Shown here piece by piece: positions 15,039 to 21,485 of a stretch of 33,891 nucleotides of DNA; within the stretch, counting starts at the first letter, position 1; each line of letters starts with the position of its first letter. The position numbers and the translations under genes were made by a program. A model generated the notes under the pieces. That model saw nothing but the letters and a program-made list of their open reading frames with translations, was not told where the DNA came from and made no database searches. Source of the DNA: an uncultured Bacilli bacterium (GTDB lineage: Bacteria > Bacillota_I > Bacilli_A > RF39 > UBA660); the NCBI GenBank assembly GCA_947629165.1, contig CANRCR010000013.1:1-33891 (forward strand), in the 5' to 3' direction.

Positions 15039-16013
15039 ATGTGTACAGCAATCAGTTACAAAACCCAAGACCATTATTTTGGTCGCAATTTAGATTTGGA
15101 GTATTCTTATCATGAAACGGTAACGATTACGCCAAGAAACTATCCCTTTCATTTTCGTAAAATGGGGGATAAACCAAATCACTATGCTTTAATTGGAATG
15201 GCCTATGTCGAGGAAGGATATCCTTTGTATTACGATGCTACGAATGAAAAAGGGCTCAGTATGGCAGGACTTAACTTCCCTGAAAATGCCTATTATCCCA
15301 AAGAAGTGGAAGGAAAAGATAACGTTGCGCCATTCGAATTTATTCCATGGATTTTGTGTCAATGCACTACGGTAAAAGAGGCAAGAGTCTTACTCGATCG
15401 GATGAATCTATGCGATATAAACTATAGTGAACGTCTTCCATTATCGCCACTTCATTGGATTATTTCGGATAAAGAGGAATCTATTACAGTCGAAAGTGTC
15501 AAAGAAGGATTAAAAGTGTACGATAATCCGGTAGGAGTCCTTACGAATAATCCTACGTTCGATATACAATTATTCAATTTAAATAATTATATGAGTTTAA
15601 GTACCGAACCACCAGTTAATAATTTTTGCAAAGACCTCGATTTAAAAACCTACAGTAGAGGAATGGGTGCGTTAGGATTACCTGGAGACCTATCTTCGAT
15701 GTCACGCTTTGTCAAAGTGACTTTCACGAAGATGAATTCACTTTCTGGTCCTTCGGAAGATGAAAGTGTCGGTCAATTTTTCCACCTTTTAACTTCGGTA
15801 GAACAGCAACGCGGATGTGTCCATATGGGCGAAGGTAAATACGAAATAACGATTTATAGTTCTTGTTGTAATACCGATAAAGGAATCTATTATTATACGA
15901 CGTATGGTAACCGTCAAATTACCGCGGTCGATATGCACAAAGTAGATTTAGATAAAGAAACATTATATAATTACGATCTAATTAAAGAAGAACAAATTAA
16001 AAGACAAAACTAG
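15039..16013 (+). CDS. Choloylglycine hydrolase, probably a conjugated bile salt hydrolase
   Basis: A 324-residue Ntn hydrolase (PF02275). The nucleophile is Cys2, exposed after removal of Met1 (MCTAISY). The other catalytic positions are Arg16 and Asp19 (FGRNLD), Asn79 (AGLNFP), Asn170/Asn171 (VLTNNPTF) and Arg223 (SSMSRF). Asn79 is the residue found in bile salt hydrolases where penicillin V acylases have Tyr, and the context LGLPGDLSSMSRF is very bile-salt-hydrolase-like. It would cut the amide of glyco- or tauro-conjugated bile acids in the cytoplasm, since no signal peptide is present. AAAGGAG precedes the ATG by eight bases. Its place inside an operon with a dehydratase-type module is unusual. 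A role on other N-acyl amides is possible. Confidence 0.9.
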   Translation: MCTAISYKTQDHYFGRNLDLEYSYHETVTITPRNYPFHFRKMGDKPNHYALIGMAYVEEGYPLYYDATNEKGLSMAGLNFPENAYYPKEVEGKDNVAPFEFIPWILCQCTTVKEARVLLDRMNLCDINYSERLPLSPLHWIISDKEESITVESVKEGLKVYDNPVGVLTNNPTFDIQLFNLNNYMSLSTEPPVNNFCKDLDLKTYSRGMGALGLPGDLSSMSRFVKVTFTKMNSLSGPSEDESVGQFFHLLTSVEQQRGCVHMGEGKYEITIYSSCCNTDKGIYYYTTYGNRQITAVDMHKVDLDKETLYNYDLIKEEQIKRQN

Positions 16014-16040
16014 TTAAAATGAAAAAAGAGGGACGATATA

Positions 16041-16415
16041 ATGAAAAGGTTGGATAGAATCTTGGGAGTCATTTATTCCATAATCATTTTTTTACTATTT
16101 GGTTATATCTACTATCATGGTAAGGGAACAATTGATCATATTATTTTCCTTCCTTTCTTTGTCATTGCCATCGGGATATTAGGATTGAGTATCAGTAGGT
16201 TATTTTATAACCAAAAATTAGATATTTTATTTAAAAGAATGGTCTTGTTAACCTTTTTTACCTGGATAGTCGTGTTTATAGCAGTATGGGATTATCAATG
16301 CATTCAAGCAGGAGAGCCATGGATGGTCCTTCTTTCATTACCTTTTATTGGAGTCGCCATTTTTGGCTTTGTACAACTTTATAAAGACGCAAAAGAAAAA
16401 ACTATACGTAAATGA
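16041..16415 (+). CDS. Small four-helix membrane protein of unknown function
   Basis: A 124-residue protein with four predicted membrane helices (about residues 8-26, 33-51, 66-84 and 93-111) and a charged C-terminal tail (KDAKEKTIRK). I recognise no family. It follows the bile salt hydrolase by 27 bases with an AGAGGGA site and is the last gene of the operon. The terminator stem begins inside its final codons and its TGA lies in the hairpin loop. Confidence 0.7.
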   Translation: MKRLDRILGVIYSIIIFLLFGYIYYHGKGTIDHIIFLPFFVIAIGILGLSISRLFYNQKLDILFKRMVLLTFFTWIVVFIAVWDYQCIQAGEPWMVLLSLPFIGVAIFGFVQLYKDAKEKTIRK

Positions 16416-16429
16416 AGTATAGTTTTTTT
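16396..16429 (+). terminator. Rho-independent terminator of the six-gene operon
   Basis: An A-rich arm ending in ACTATAC (16401-16407) pairs with GTATAGT (16417-16423) across a 9-base loop and runs into seven T. The stem overlaps coding sequence. Confidence 0.85.
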
Positions 16430-16445
16430 ATAAAATAATAAATGA

Positions 16446-16468
16446 TTTATTACATAAAGTGTAATAAA
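16446..16468 (+). promoter_or_regulatory. Perfect inverted repeat upstream of the PF06541 gene, possible operator
   Basis: TTTATTACA (16446-16454) and TGTAATAAA (16460-16468) form a perfect 9-bp dyad with a 5-base centre. No T run follows, so it is not a terminator. It ends 32 bases before the promoter -35. A regulator binding site is a fair inference; the regulator is unknown. Confidence 0.45.
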
Positions 16469-16500
16469 AAGTAAAAATGAATCTATTTTTTTAAAAGAGA

Positions 16501-16529
16501 TTGAAAATTTTGTCGATTTATGTTATAAT
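16501..16529 (+). promoter_or_regulatory. Strong promoter of the first PF06541 gene
   Basis: TTGAAA (16501-16506), 17 bases, TATAAT (16524-16529) preceded by TGT. Both -35 and extended -10 are good. The leader to the start codon is longer than usual (about 36 bases). Confidence 0.82.
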
Positions 16530-16571
16530 ACCGCACGAAAAGAGGAAATAAGTCTTTAGGGGTTGATAAAG

Positions 16572-17234
16572 ATGGAAAAAGAAGGGAAAATTATGTTTAA
16601 CAAAATCATATTTATCTTTGTAATAGGATCGATATTAGGTACTTATTATGAAGAGATATTGCACTTTGTAACTGTGTTTTTAAAGACTGGAACAATATCT
16701 TGGGTATCACGAAGAGGCTTACTTTATGGACCATTTAGTCCGATTTATGGAATTGCTTGTGTGCTCGTGTATTTGATTTTTGGCATCAAGAAAAGAGTTT
16801 GGTGGAAAACATTCTTATATGGCTCTCTTTTAGGAGGAGCCTACGAATACGGAATGAGTTTCTTACAAGAGAAAATCTGGGGTAGTATCTCTTGGGACTA
16901 CAGTCATCATTTTCTAAATATTGGAGGTAGAACCACGATTCCATTTATGGTTTTTTGGGGACTCGTTGTGTTATTGCTTGTTTATGTCTTATTTCCTTGT
17001 ATTGAACATATCTTTAACAAAATGTCAATGATAACAGTGAACCGACTTGCTGAATTTTTATTCATCTTTTTAGCTTTCGATGTGACGATTTCACTCGTTG
17101 CTGTGAGTAGACAATCTCTTCGTCACGAAGGAATTCGACCACAAACACCGATTGGAGAATTTTGTGATCAACACTTTACGGACGAATACTTAAAGAAAAT
17201 ATACGATAATGCCAAGTTTGTAAAAGCAAAATAA
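16572..17234 (+). CDS. PF06541 family membrane protein (putative ABC-transporter type), copy 1
   Basis: A 220-residue integral membrane protein with about five to six helices. The segment RRGLLYGPFSPIYGIACVLVY (two stretches around residues 43-62) is the hallmark of PF06541, named as a putative ABC-transporter membrane family without proven function. Later segments GGAYEYGMSFLQEKIWG and WDYSHHFLNIGGR fit the same family. The start is uncertain: TTG 16563 is unlikely, ATG 16572 follows TAGGGG, and ATG 16593 follows GAAGGG and would remove a short charged leader. It is a single-gene unit, closed by a hairpin covering its stop codon. A second member lies at 18393-19031, on the far side of a membrane-bound regulator gene. 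Confidence 0.8.
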   Translation: MEKEGKIMFNKIIFIFVIGSILGTYYEEILHFVTVFLKTGTISWVSRRGLLYGPFSPIYGIACVLVYLIFGIKKRVWWKTFLYGSLLGGAYEYGMSFLQEKIWGSISWDYSHHFLNIGGRTTIPFMVFWGLVVLLLVYVLFPCIEHIFNKMSMITVNRLAEFLFIFLAFDVTISLVAVSRQSLRHEGIRPQTPIGEFCDQHFTDEYLKKIYDNAKFVKAK

Positions 17235-17250
17235 TATTTTGCTTTTTTTT
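17222..17250 (+). terminator. Rho-independent terminator after the first PF06541 gene
   Basis: AAAAGCAAAAT (17222-17232) and ATTTTGCTTTT (17236-17246) form an 11-bp stem with an AAT loop and further T. The stop codon lies in the structure. The stem is nearly the same as that at 18325-18354. Confidence 0.9.
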
Positions 17251-17259
17251 ATGAAAGTA

Positions 17260-17309
17260 ACAAACTCTACGATTCGTTTGTACAAAAAAATAAGAAAATA
17301 GATTATACT
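17260..17309 (+). promoter_or_regulatory. Promoter and candidate autoregulatory site of the XRE gene
   Basis: A TATACT -10 (17304-17309) has only a weak TACAAA at the -35 position (17281-17286). Just upstream, ACAAAC (17260-17265) and GTTTGT (17276-17281) form an inverted repeat with a 10-base centre, and TTTGTACAAA (17277-17286) is a perfect palindrome across the -35. Both could bind the encoded helix-turn-helix protein. Confidence 0.5.
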
Positions 17310-17332
17310 AGTTTACGAAAGGAGCCAATAAA

Positions 17333-18310
17333 ATGAATCAAGAACGGATTGGAAAATTTATTGCTCAACTTCGTAAAGAAAAAAAGATGACCCAACAAGA
17401 GCTTGCTGATTTACTAGGAGTCACAGATCGGGCGATTAGCAAATGGGAAAATGGAAGAGGAATGCCGGATATTTCGCTTTTAGAACCATTAGCGAAAATT
17501 TTAGGGATTAATATTAATGAATTGATAAGAGGAGAGCGCATTAAAAAAGAAAAAACGGAGAAGTTTGACGAAAATATAAAAATGACGCTACAAGAAATCG
17601 AAGCAAGAGATAAAAAAATACGAATATTATATACGATATTATTTACAGTTAGTATGTTACTGATTTATGCTTTCTATTTTCTATTAGAATCCATTTCCAC
17701 GATGGGTCTAATTTGTTATTTACTTTTTGAATTGCCTTTATTTTTATTTTCAATCAATCTTGCTTATGCTAAAAGATATAAAGAAATAAATGTTATTTTA
17801 TTAGGAATTGAATTTCTTGTTTTATTTCCGCTTATATTTAAAGGAACAAATAGCAATAGATTACTGTATAGTATTTTAATTTTTTTAGTCATGTTGCTCG
17901 GACAAGGAATTGGCTACCGGATAGCAAAATACCTAAATCAGGAGAAGAAAAAGAATTTGAAAAAAACTTTGTGGATAGGGACACCGATGCTTATTCTATT
18001 CTTATCGGGAATATTATTTCTTTTAGTAACGAATAAGACTTTTTTCACAACAACTTATACCGGTTTGAATGGACAAACATTTTATGTCCCAAAATATTCT
18101 TATTTTGTTCGGGAATCAGGAGGAGTAACCGCTATTTTTTATTCACTTCAATCGGAAGCAGTATTAGAAAAGGAAATCGCTACTTATTTAGATGATTTTA
18201 CATATATTGAAACAGAGAATGGTTATAGGTATCAAAAAGGTGATTTAACGCTATACACTTACGAAGTTCAAAATCACGGTTGGTATCGAATTATTTATAT
18301 TGGTTATTAA
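17333..18310 (+). CDS. XRE-family regulator with membrane domain
   Basis: A 325-residue protein. Residues 6-62 are an HTH_3 (XRE) domain with IAQLRKEKKMTQQELADLLGV, then the recognition helix DRAISKWENGRGMPD. A charged linker leads to about five hydrophobic helices between residues 96 and 235. The last ~85 residues (from TTYTGLNGQ) are polar and end in aromatic-rich beta-like sequence, probably outside the cell as a sensor. An HTH joined to a membrane domain suggests a one-component membrane-bound sensor-regulator; the signal is unknown. It is monocistronic, flanked on both sides by PF06541 genes. GAAAGGAG before the ATG supports the start. Confidence 0.8.
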   Translation: MNQERIGKFIAQLRKEKKMTQQELADLLGVTDRAISKWENGRGMPDISLLEPLAKILGININELIRGERIKKEKTEKFDENIKMTLQEIEARDKKIRILYTILFTVSMLLIYAFYFLLESISTMGLICYLLFELPLFLFSINLAYAKRYKEINVILLGIEFLVLFPLIFKGTNSNRLLYSILIFLVMLLGQGIGYRIAKYLNQEKKKNLKKTLWIGTPMLILFLSGILFLLVTNKTFFTTTYTGLNGQTFYVPKYSYFVRESGGVTAIFYSLQSEAVLEKEIATYLDDFTYIETENGYRYQKGDLTLYTYEVQNHGWYRIIYIGY

Positions 18311-18324
18311 GCGAATTTTTTAGG

Positions 18325-18354
18325 AAAAGCAAAATAAAAATATTTTGCTTTTTT
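18325..18354 (+). terminator. Rho-independent terminator after the XRE gene
   Basis: AAAAGCAAAATA (18325-18336) and TATTTTGCTTTT (18341-18352) form a 12-bp stem with an AAAA loop and T tail. Confidence 0.92.
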
Positions 18355-18357
18355 GTA

Positions 18358-18366
18358 TGCTATAAT
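18358..18366 (+). promoter_or_regulatory. Extended -10 promoter of the second PF06541 operon
   Basis: TGCTATAAT begins four bases after the preceding terminator. There is no -35 match, because that region is the terminator loop and stem. Confidence 0.68.
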
Positions 18367-18392
18367 AGAAGAGAAATAAAAGGAGTGAGAAA

Positions 18393-19031
18393 ATGAAAAA
18401 TTTTTATAAGAAATATTTAAACGAAGATATCCATTTTGATAAGATGACATTTTTAGGAATTTTATGCCTAGTAATTGTCTTTTCCGGAATGTTCGGTTTT
18501 CTTTATGAATATATTTTCTACTTTTTTAATTGGGGAATGAAGACCTTTTATTGGCGCGGAGGAAATTTCTTACCTTGGATTAATATTTATGCCTATGGTG
18601 CGTTAGGAATCTACTTCTTTACTTATCGTTATCGAAAAAGTCCTTGGAAAGTATTTTTAATCGGATTGACGGTTTGTGGTTTATTAGAATTTCTTTCGGG
18701 ATATGTCATGTATACTTTCTTTGATGGATGGCGTTGTTGGGATTATAACAAAGAAATTTTAAATTTTGGAAATATTGGTGGATTTGTTTGTTTGAGAAGT
18801 GTTACCATCTTTGGTTTGTCAGGACTCCTTTTAATCTACGGGGTACTTCCTGGGTTATATTATTTGGCAACGAAAATAAATAAAAAGATTTTTTTAACAG
18901 TAGCATTTACGTTAGTAACGATTATTTTAGTCGATGATTTATATAACTTGATTGTAGTTCCGTTATGTCATACTAAAGGAGCGATTGAAATTTATCAAAA
19001 GTTAGGCGTTCCATTTATGAGTTTTGATTAA
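18393..19031 (+). CDS. PF06541 family membrane protein, copy 2
   Basis: A 212-residue integral membrane protein, distantly related to the one at 16572. Shared features are a first helix near residues 20-42 ending in FLYEYIFYFF, a central NFLPWINIYAYGALGIYFF stretch in place of the GLLYGPFSPIYG motif, and a later W-WDYNKEILNFGNIGG segment parallel to WDYSHHFLNIGG. About five to six helices are predicted. Function unproven; the family name implies an ABC-transporter membrane part, but no ATPase is adjacent. AGGAG (18381-18385) supports the start. It is followed after 14 bases by the DUF1848 gene, so the two are probably co-transcribed. Confidence 0.72.
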   Translation: MKNFYKKYLNEDIHFDKMTFLGILCLVIVFSGMFGFLYEYIFYFFNWGMKTFYWRGGNFLPWINIYAYGALGIYFFTYRYRKSPWKVFLIGLTVCGLLEFLSGYVMYTFFDGWRCWDYNKEILNFGNIGGFVCLRSVTIFGLSGLLLIYGVLPGLYYLATKINKKIFLTVAFTLVTIILVDDLYNLIVVPLCHTKGAIEIYQKLGVPFMSFD

Positions 19032-19045
19032 ACAAAGGAAAAAAT

Positions 19046-19933
19046 ATGATATTAAATGTAAGTGGAAGAACCGATATCGTTGCCTTTTATAGTGACTGGT
19101 TTATGAACCGTTACAAAGCAGGATTTGTCGATGTACGAAATCCTTTTAATCCCAAATTAGTAAGTCGAATTCATTTTGAAAATGTGGATGCCATTTTGTT
19201 TTGTACCAAGAATCCGATTCCCATTATAAAACATTTAAAAGAAATCGATAAACCGATGCTTTTTCAAGTTACCTTAACGCCGTATAAAAAAGACATCGAA
19301 CCTTTTGTCTTACCGAAAACGAAAATAATTGAAGCGATCCAAGAACTATCCAAAGAAATTGGAACCGACCATTTATGGGTTCGTTATGATCCGATCTTTT
19401 TAAGTAATCAGTATTCGGTTGCTTATCATTTAAAAGCCTTTGAAAGAATGTGTACTTTACTAGAAGGAGCAGTAAAACAAATCATCGTATCCTTTATAGA
19501 TGATTGTAAAAATGTTCGTAGAAATCAAAAAGTATTAAATGCTCGTCCGTTTACCGAGGAAGATTATAGGAAGATTGGCGAAGGTTTTAGTACGAGTGCA
19601 AAAAATCATGGAATGACAGTCCAAACCTGTTTTGAAGATCGGAATTTAAGTGAATACGGTTTTCAAAAAGGAGAATGTCTATCGCATACGTTGGCCTATC
19701 AATTGACCGGGAAAACATATCCCGATTGGACTGCTCGAAAAGAAAAAAAGTGCCATTGTGTACAAATGGTTGATATTGGATCTTACAATAGTTGTAGTCA
19801 TTTTTGTAAATACTGTTATGCGAATTTTTTAGAAGACCAAGTTTTTGAAAATAAACAAAAACACAAAGATACTTCTTCTTTATTAATTGGCGAATTAGAA
19901 GAAGATGATATCATCAAAGAAAGGAAAAAATAA
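19046..19933 (+). CDS. DUF1848 protein with C-terminal CX3CX2C motif
   Basis: A 295-residue protein of the DUF1848 family (PF08902). The family opening ILNVSGRTDIVAFYSDWF is followed by ILFCTKNP (50-57) and LWVRYDPIFL (110-119). A cysteine-rich C-terminal part has Cys211, Cys236, Cys238 and then Cys250, Cys254 and Cys257 in SCSHFCKYCYAN. The CX3CX2C spacing is that of the [4Fe-4S]-binding motif of radical SAM enzymes and resembles the one in spore photoproduct lyase, but it sits near the C-terminus rather than at the start of the barrel. Catalytic activity is unknown. It is in an operon with the PF06541 gene upstream and the cyclophilin-like gene, which begins directly after its stop. Confidence 0.85.
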   Translation: MILNVSGRTDIVAFYSDWFMNRYKAGFVDVRNPFNPKLVSRIHFENVDAILFCTKNPIPIIKHLKEIDKPMLFQVTLTPYKKDIEPFVLPKTKIIEAIQELSKEIGTDHLWVRYDPIFLSNQYSVAYHLKAFERMCTLLEGAVKQIIVSFIDDCKNVRRNQKVLNARPFTEEDYRKIGEGFSTSAKNHGMTVQTCFEDRNLSEYGFQKGECLSHTLAYQLTGKTYPDWTARKEKKCHCVQMVDIGSYNSCSHFCKYCYANFLEDQVFENKQKHKDTSSLLIGELEEDDIIKERKK

Positions 19934-20278
19934 ATGAAACCAAACATTCAAATAAATATTTATGGAAAACGATATCCAGTATTATTAGAAGATAATGAAA
20001 CGGCTACAAAATTGCAATCGTTATTGCCACTTTCACACCGTATGAAAGAGTTAAATGGAAATGAAAAGTATGCCGAACTAACTCAAAAATTACCGACCGA
20101 TATTAAGGTGCCGAAACAAATTAATAAAGGGGACCTCATGCTTTATAAAGATAATATACTAGTGCTTTTCTATAAAAGTTTTACGACTCCTTATGCGTAT
20201 ACCAAAATAGGAACCGTTTCTAATTTACCAGATTTCGGAATCGAAGATATCGAAGTAACTTTAAAAGAGGAGGCATGA
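19934..20278 (+). CDS. Cyclophilin-like fold protein
   Basis: A 114-residue protein of the cyclophilin-like group (PF18050 type). Supporting features are the opening beta strand INIYGKRYPVLLEDN, LPLSHRMKELNGNEKY (31-46), KGDLMLYKDNILVLFYKSF (65-83, read as two segments) and the Y-YTKIG ending. Despite the fold name, no proline-isomerase activity is established for these proteins. It begins immediately after the DUF1848 stop codon, with AAAGGA (19920-19925) inside that gene. It is followed three bases after its own stop by an acetyltransferase gene, so all three are translated from one message. Confidence 0.82.
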   Translation: MKPNIQINIYGKRYPVLLEDNETATKLQSLLPLSHRMKELNGNEKYAELTQKLPTDIKVPKQINKGDLMLYKDNILVLFYKSFTTPYAYTKIGTVSNLPDFGIEDIEVTLKEEA

Positions 20279-20281
20279 AGT

Positions 20282-20719
20282 ATGAAGGTAGTAGCCAAGA
20301 CTTTTTTCGAATTAACGACATCTGAACTATATGAAATATTAAAAGCAAGAAGTGCCATTTTTATTTTAGAACAGTCGATTCATTATCAAGATTTAGATGA
20401 TGTCGACTATCAAAGTTATCATTTCTTTATAGAAGAAAATAAGAAGGTAATTGCCTATTTACGTGCTTACTATGTGGATGATACCAAAAAGGTCGTGAAA
20501 CTAGGAAGAGTTTTAACGCGCGAACATGGAAAAGGAATCGGACGTCAATTATTAGAACAAAGTATCCCGCTTATCAAAGAAAAAATGAAAGTAGACAAAA
20601 TTACGATCGATGCCCAAAAACAGGCCTTAGGTTTTTATGAAAAATTAGGATTTAAAACCACTTCGAAGGACTTCCTAGAAGAGGGAATCGTTCATGTTAA
20701 AATGGAGAAAGAGATATAG
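20282..20719 (+). CDS. ElaA-like GNAT family N-acetyltransferase
   Basis: A 145-residue GNAT acetyltransferase. The N-terminal LYEILKARSAIFILEQSIHYQDLDDVD matches the ElaA subgroup (read as two parts, residues 16-29 and 30-42). The acetyl-CoA-binding motif is REHGKGIGRQLLEQ (about residues 79-92; R/Q-x-x-G-x-G/A form), and A-GFYEKLGFKTTS closes the fold. It acetylates an unknown amine using acetyl-CoA. It is the last gene of the 18393-20719 operon; GGAGG (20269-20273) inside the previous gene serves as ribosome site. A hairpin terminator follows. Confidence 0.87.
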   Translation: MKVVAKTFFELTTSELYEILKARSAIFILEQSIHYQDLDDVDYQSYHFFIEENKKVIAYLRAYYVDDTKKVVKLGRVLTREHGKGIGRQLLEQSIPLIKEKMKVDKITIDAQKQALGFYEKLGFKTTSKDFLEEGIVHVKMEKEI

Positions 20720-20723
20720 AAAG

Positions 20724-20751
20724 ACAAATCAAAAAAAGATTTGTTTTTTTT
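20724..20751 (+). terminator. Rho-independent terminator of the DUF1848/GNAT operon
   Basis: ACAAATC (20724-20730) and GATTTGT (20738-20744) pair across seven A, followed by a T run to 20751. Confidence 0.85.
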
Positions 20752-20757
20752 AAAAAC

Positions 20758-20796
20758 GTAACCTAGTTGTAACTTTCATTACCATAGAATGAAAGT
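20758..20796 (+). promoter_or_regulatory. Regulated promoter of the ABC/two-component locus
   Basis: GTAAC occurs at 20758-20762 and again at 20769-20773, a direct repeat with an 11-base period, which is the usual spacing of half-sites for OmpR/PhoB-type regulators. It covers the -35 position of a TAGAAT -10 (20785-20790), and no real -35 hexamer is present, as expected for an activated promoter. ACTTTCATT (20772-20780) and AATGAAAGT (20788-20796) also form a perfect dyad over the -10. The response regulator at 24234 is the obvious candidate to bind here. Confidence 0.55.
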
Positions 20797-20811
20797 GAAA
20801 GGAGTTTTATT

Positions 20812-21483
20812 ATGGAAATATTAAAAGTAGAGAATTTAACAAAAATATATGGAAAAGATACAACGAAGGTAGTCGCCCTCGATCACGTTTCTTTTTCCGT
20901 CGAAAAAGGGGAGTTTGTAGCAATCGTCGGAGCTTCTGGAAGTGGGAAGTCGACATTACTACATTTGATTGGAGGAGTCGATCGTCCCACTTCAGGAAAA
21001 GTTTTTATCGATGGAAAAGATATCTTTTCGTTAGATGACGATAAATTAGCCATTTTTCGAAGAAGACAAGTAGGACTCATCTATCAGTTTTACAATTTGA
21101 TACCGATTTTAAATGTCGAAGAGAATATCACTTTACCACTCGCTTTAGACAATCGTAAAATTCAACCAGAACTTGTCGATAATATGTTAAAACAACTCGA
21201 TTTATATAAAAGAAAAAATCATTTACCGAACGAATTATCGGGTGGACAACAACAAAAGACGAGTATTGGAAGAGCACTTATTACACGCCCTACGATTGTC
21301 CTTGCGGATGAACCGACTGGAAACTTAGATTCGAAGGCAAGTGATGAAATTGTCGCCTTACTAAAAAAATCGAACAAAGAATTAAAACAGACCATTATCA
21401 TGATTACCCATAATATGGAAATTGCCAAATGTGCCGATCGTATTATTAAAATCGAAGATGGTAAAATTTCTTCGGAGGTGTAA
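20812..21483 (+). CDS. ABC transporter ATPase (MacB/LolD/BceA type)
   Basis: A 223-residue ATPase of the type paired with FtsX-like permeases. Walker A is GASGSGKST (40-48), the Q-loop follows at YQFYNLIP, the signature is LSGGQQQK (142-149), and Walker B with catalytic Glu167 is VLADEPTGNLDS. The length and the ADEPTGNLDS ending are typical of the MacB/SalX/BceA group, which handle antimicrobial peptides or lipoproteins by mechanical transmission rather than classical transport. It lies directly before its permease. AAAGGAG eight bases upstream supports the start. Its promoter carries a direct repeat suited to the response regulator encoded downstream. Confidence 0.93.
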   Translation: MEILKVENLTKIYGKDTTKVVALDHVSFSVEKGEFVAIVGASGSGKSTLLHLIGGVDRPTSGKVFIDGKDIFSLDDDKLAIFRRRQVGLIYQFYNLIPILNVEENITLPLALDNRKIQPELVDNMLKQLDLYKRKNHLPNELSGGQQQKTSIGRALITRPTIVLADEPTGNLDSKASDEIVALLKKSNKELKQTIIMITHNMEIAKCADRIIKIEDGKISSEV

Positions 21484-21485
21484 GC

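Noticed and set aside
16037-16042. TATAAT just before the small membrane protein gene
   Set aside because: It overlaps the ATG start codon itself, so it cannot serve this gene; the gene is read from the upstream operon.
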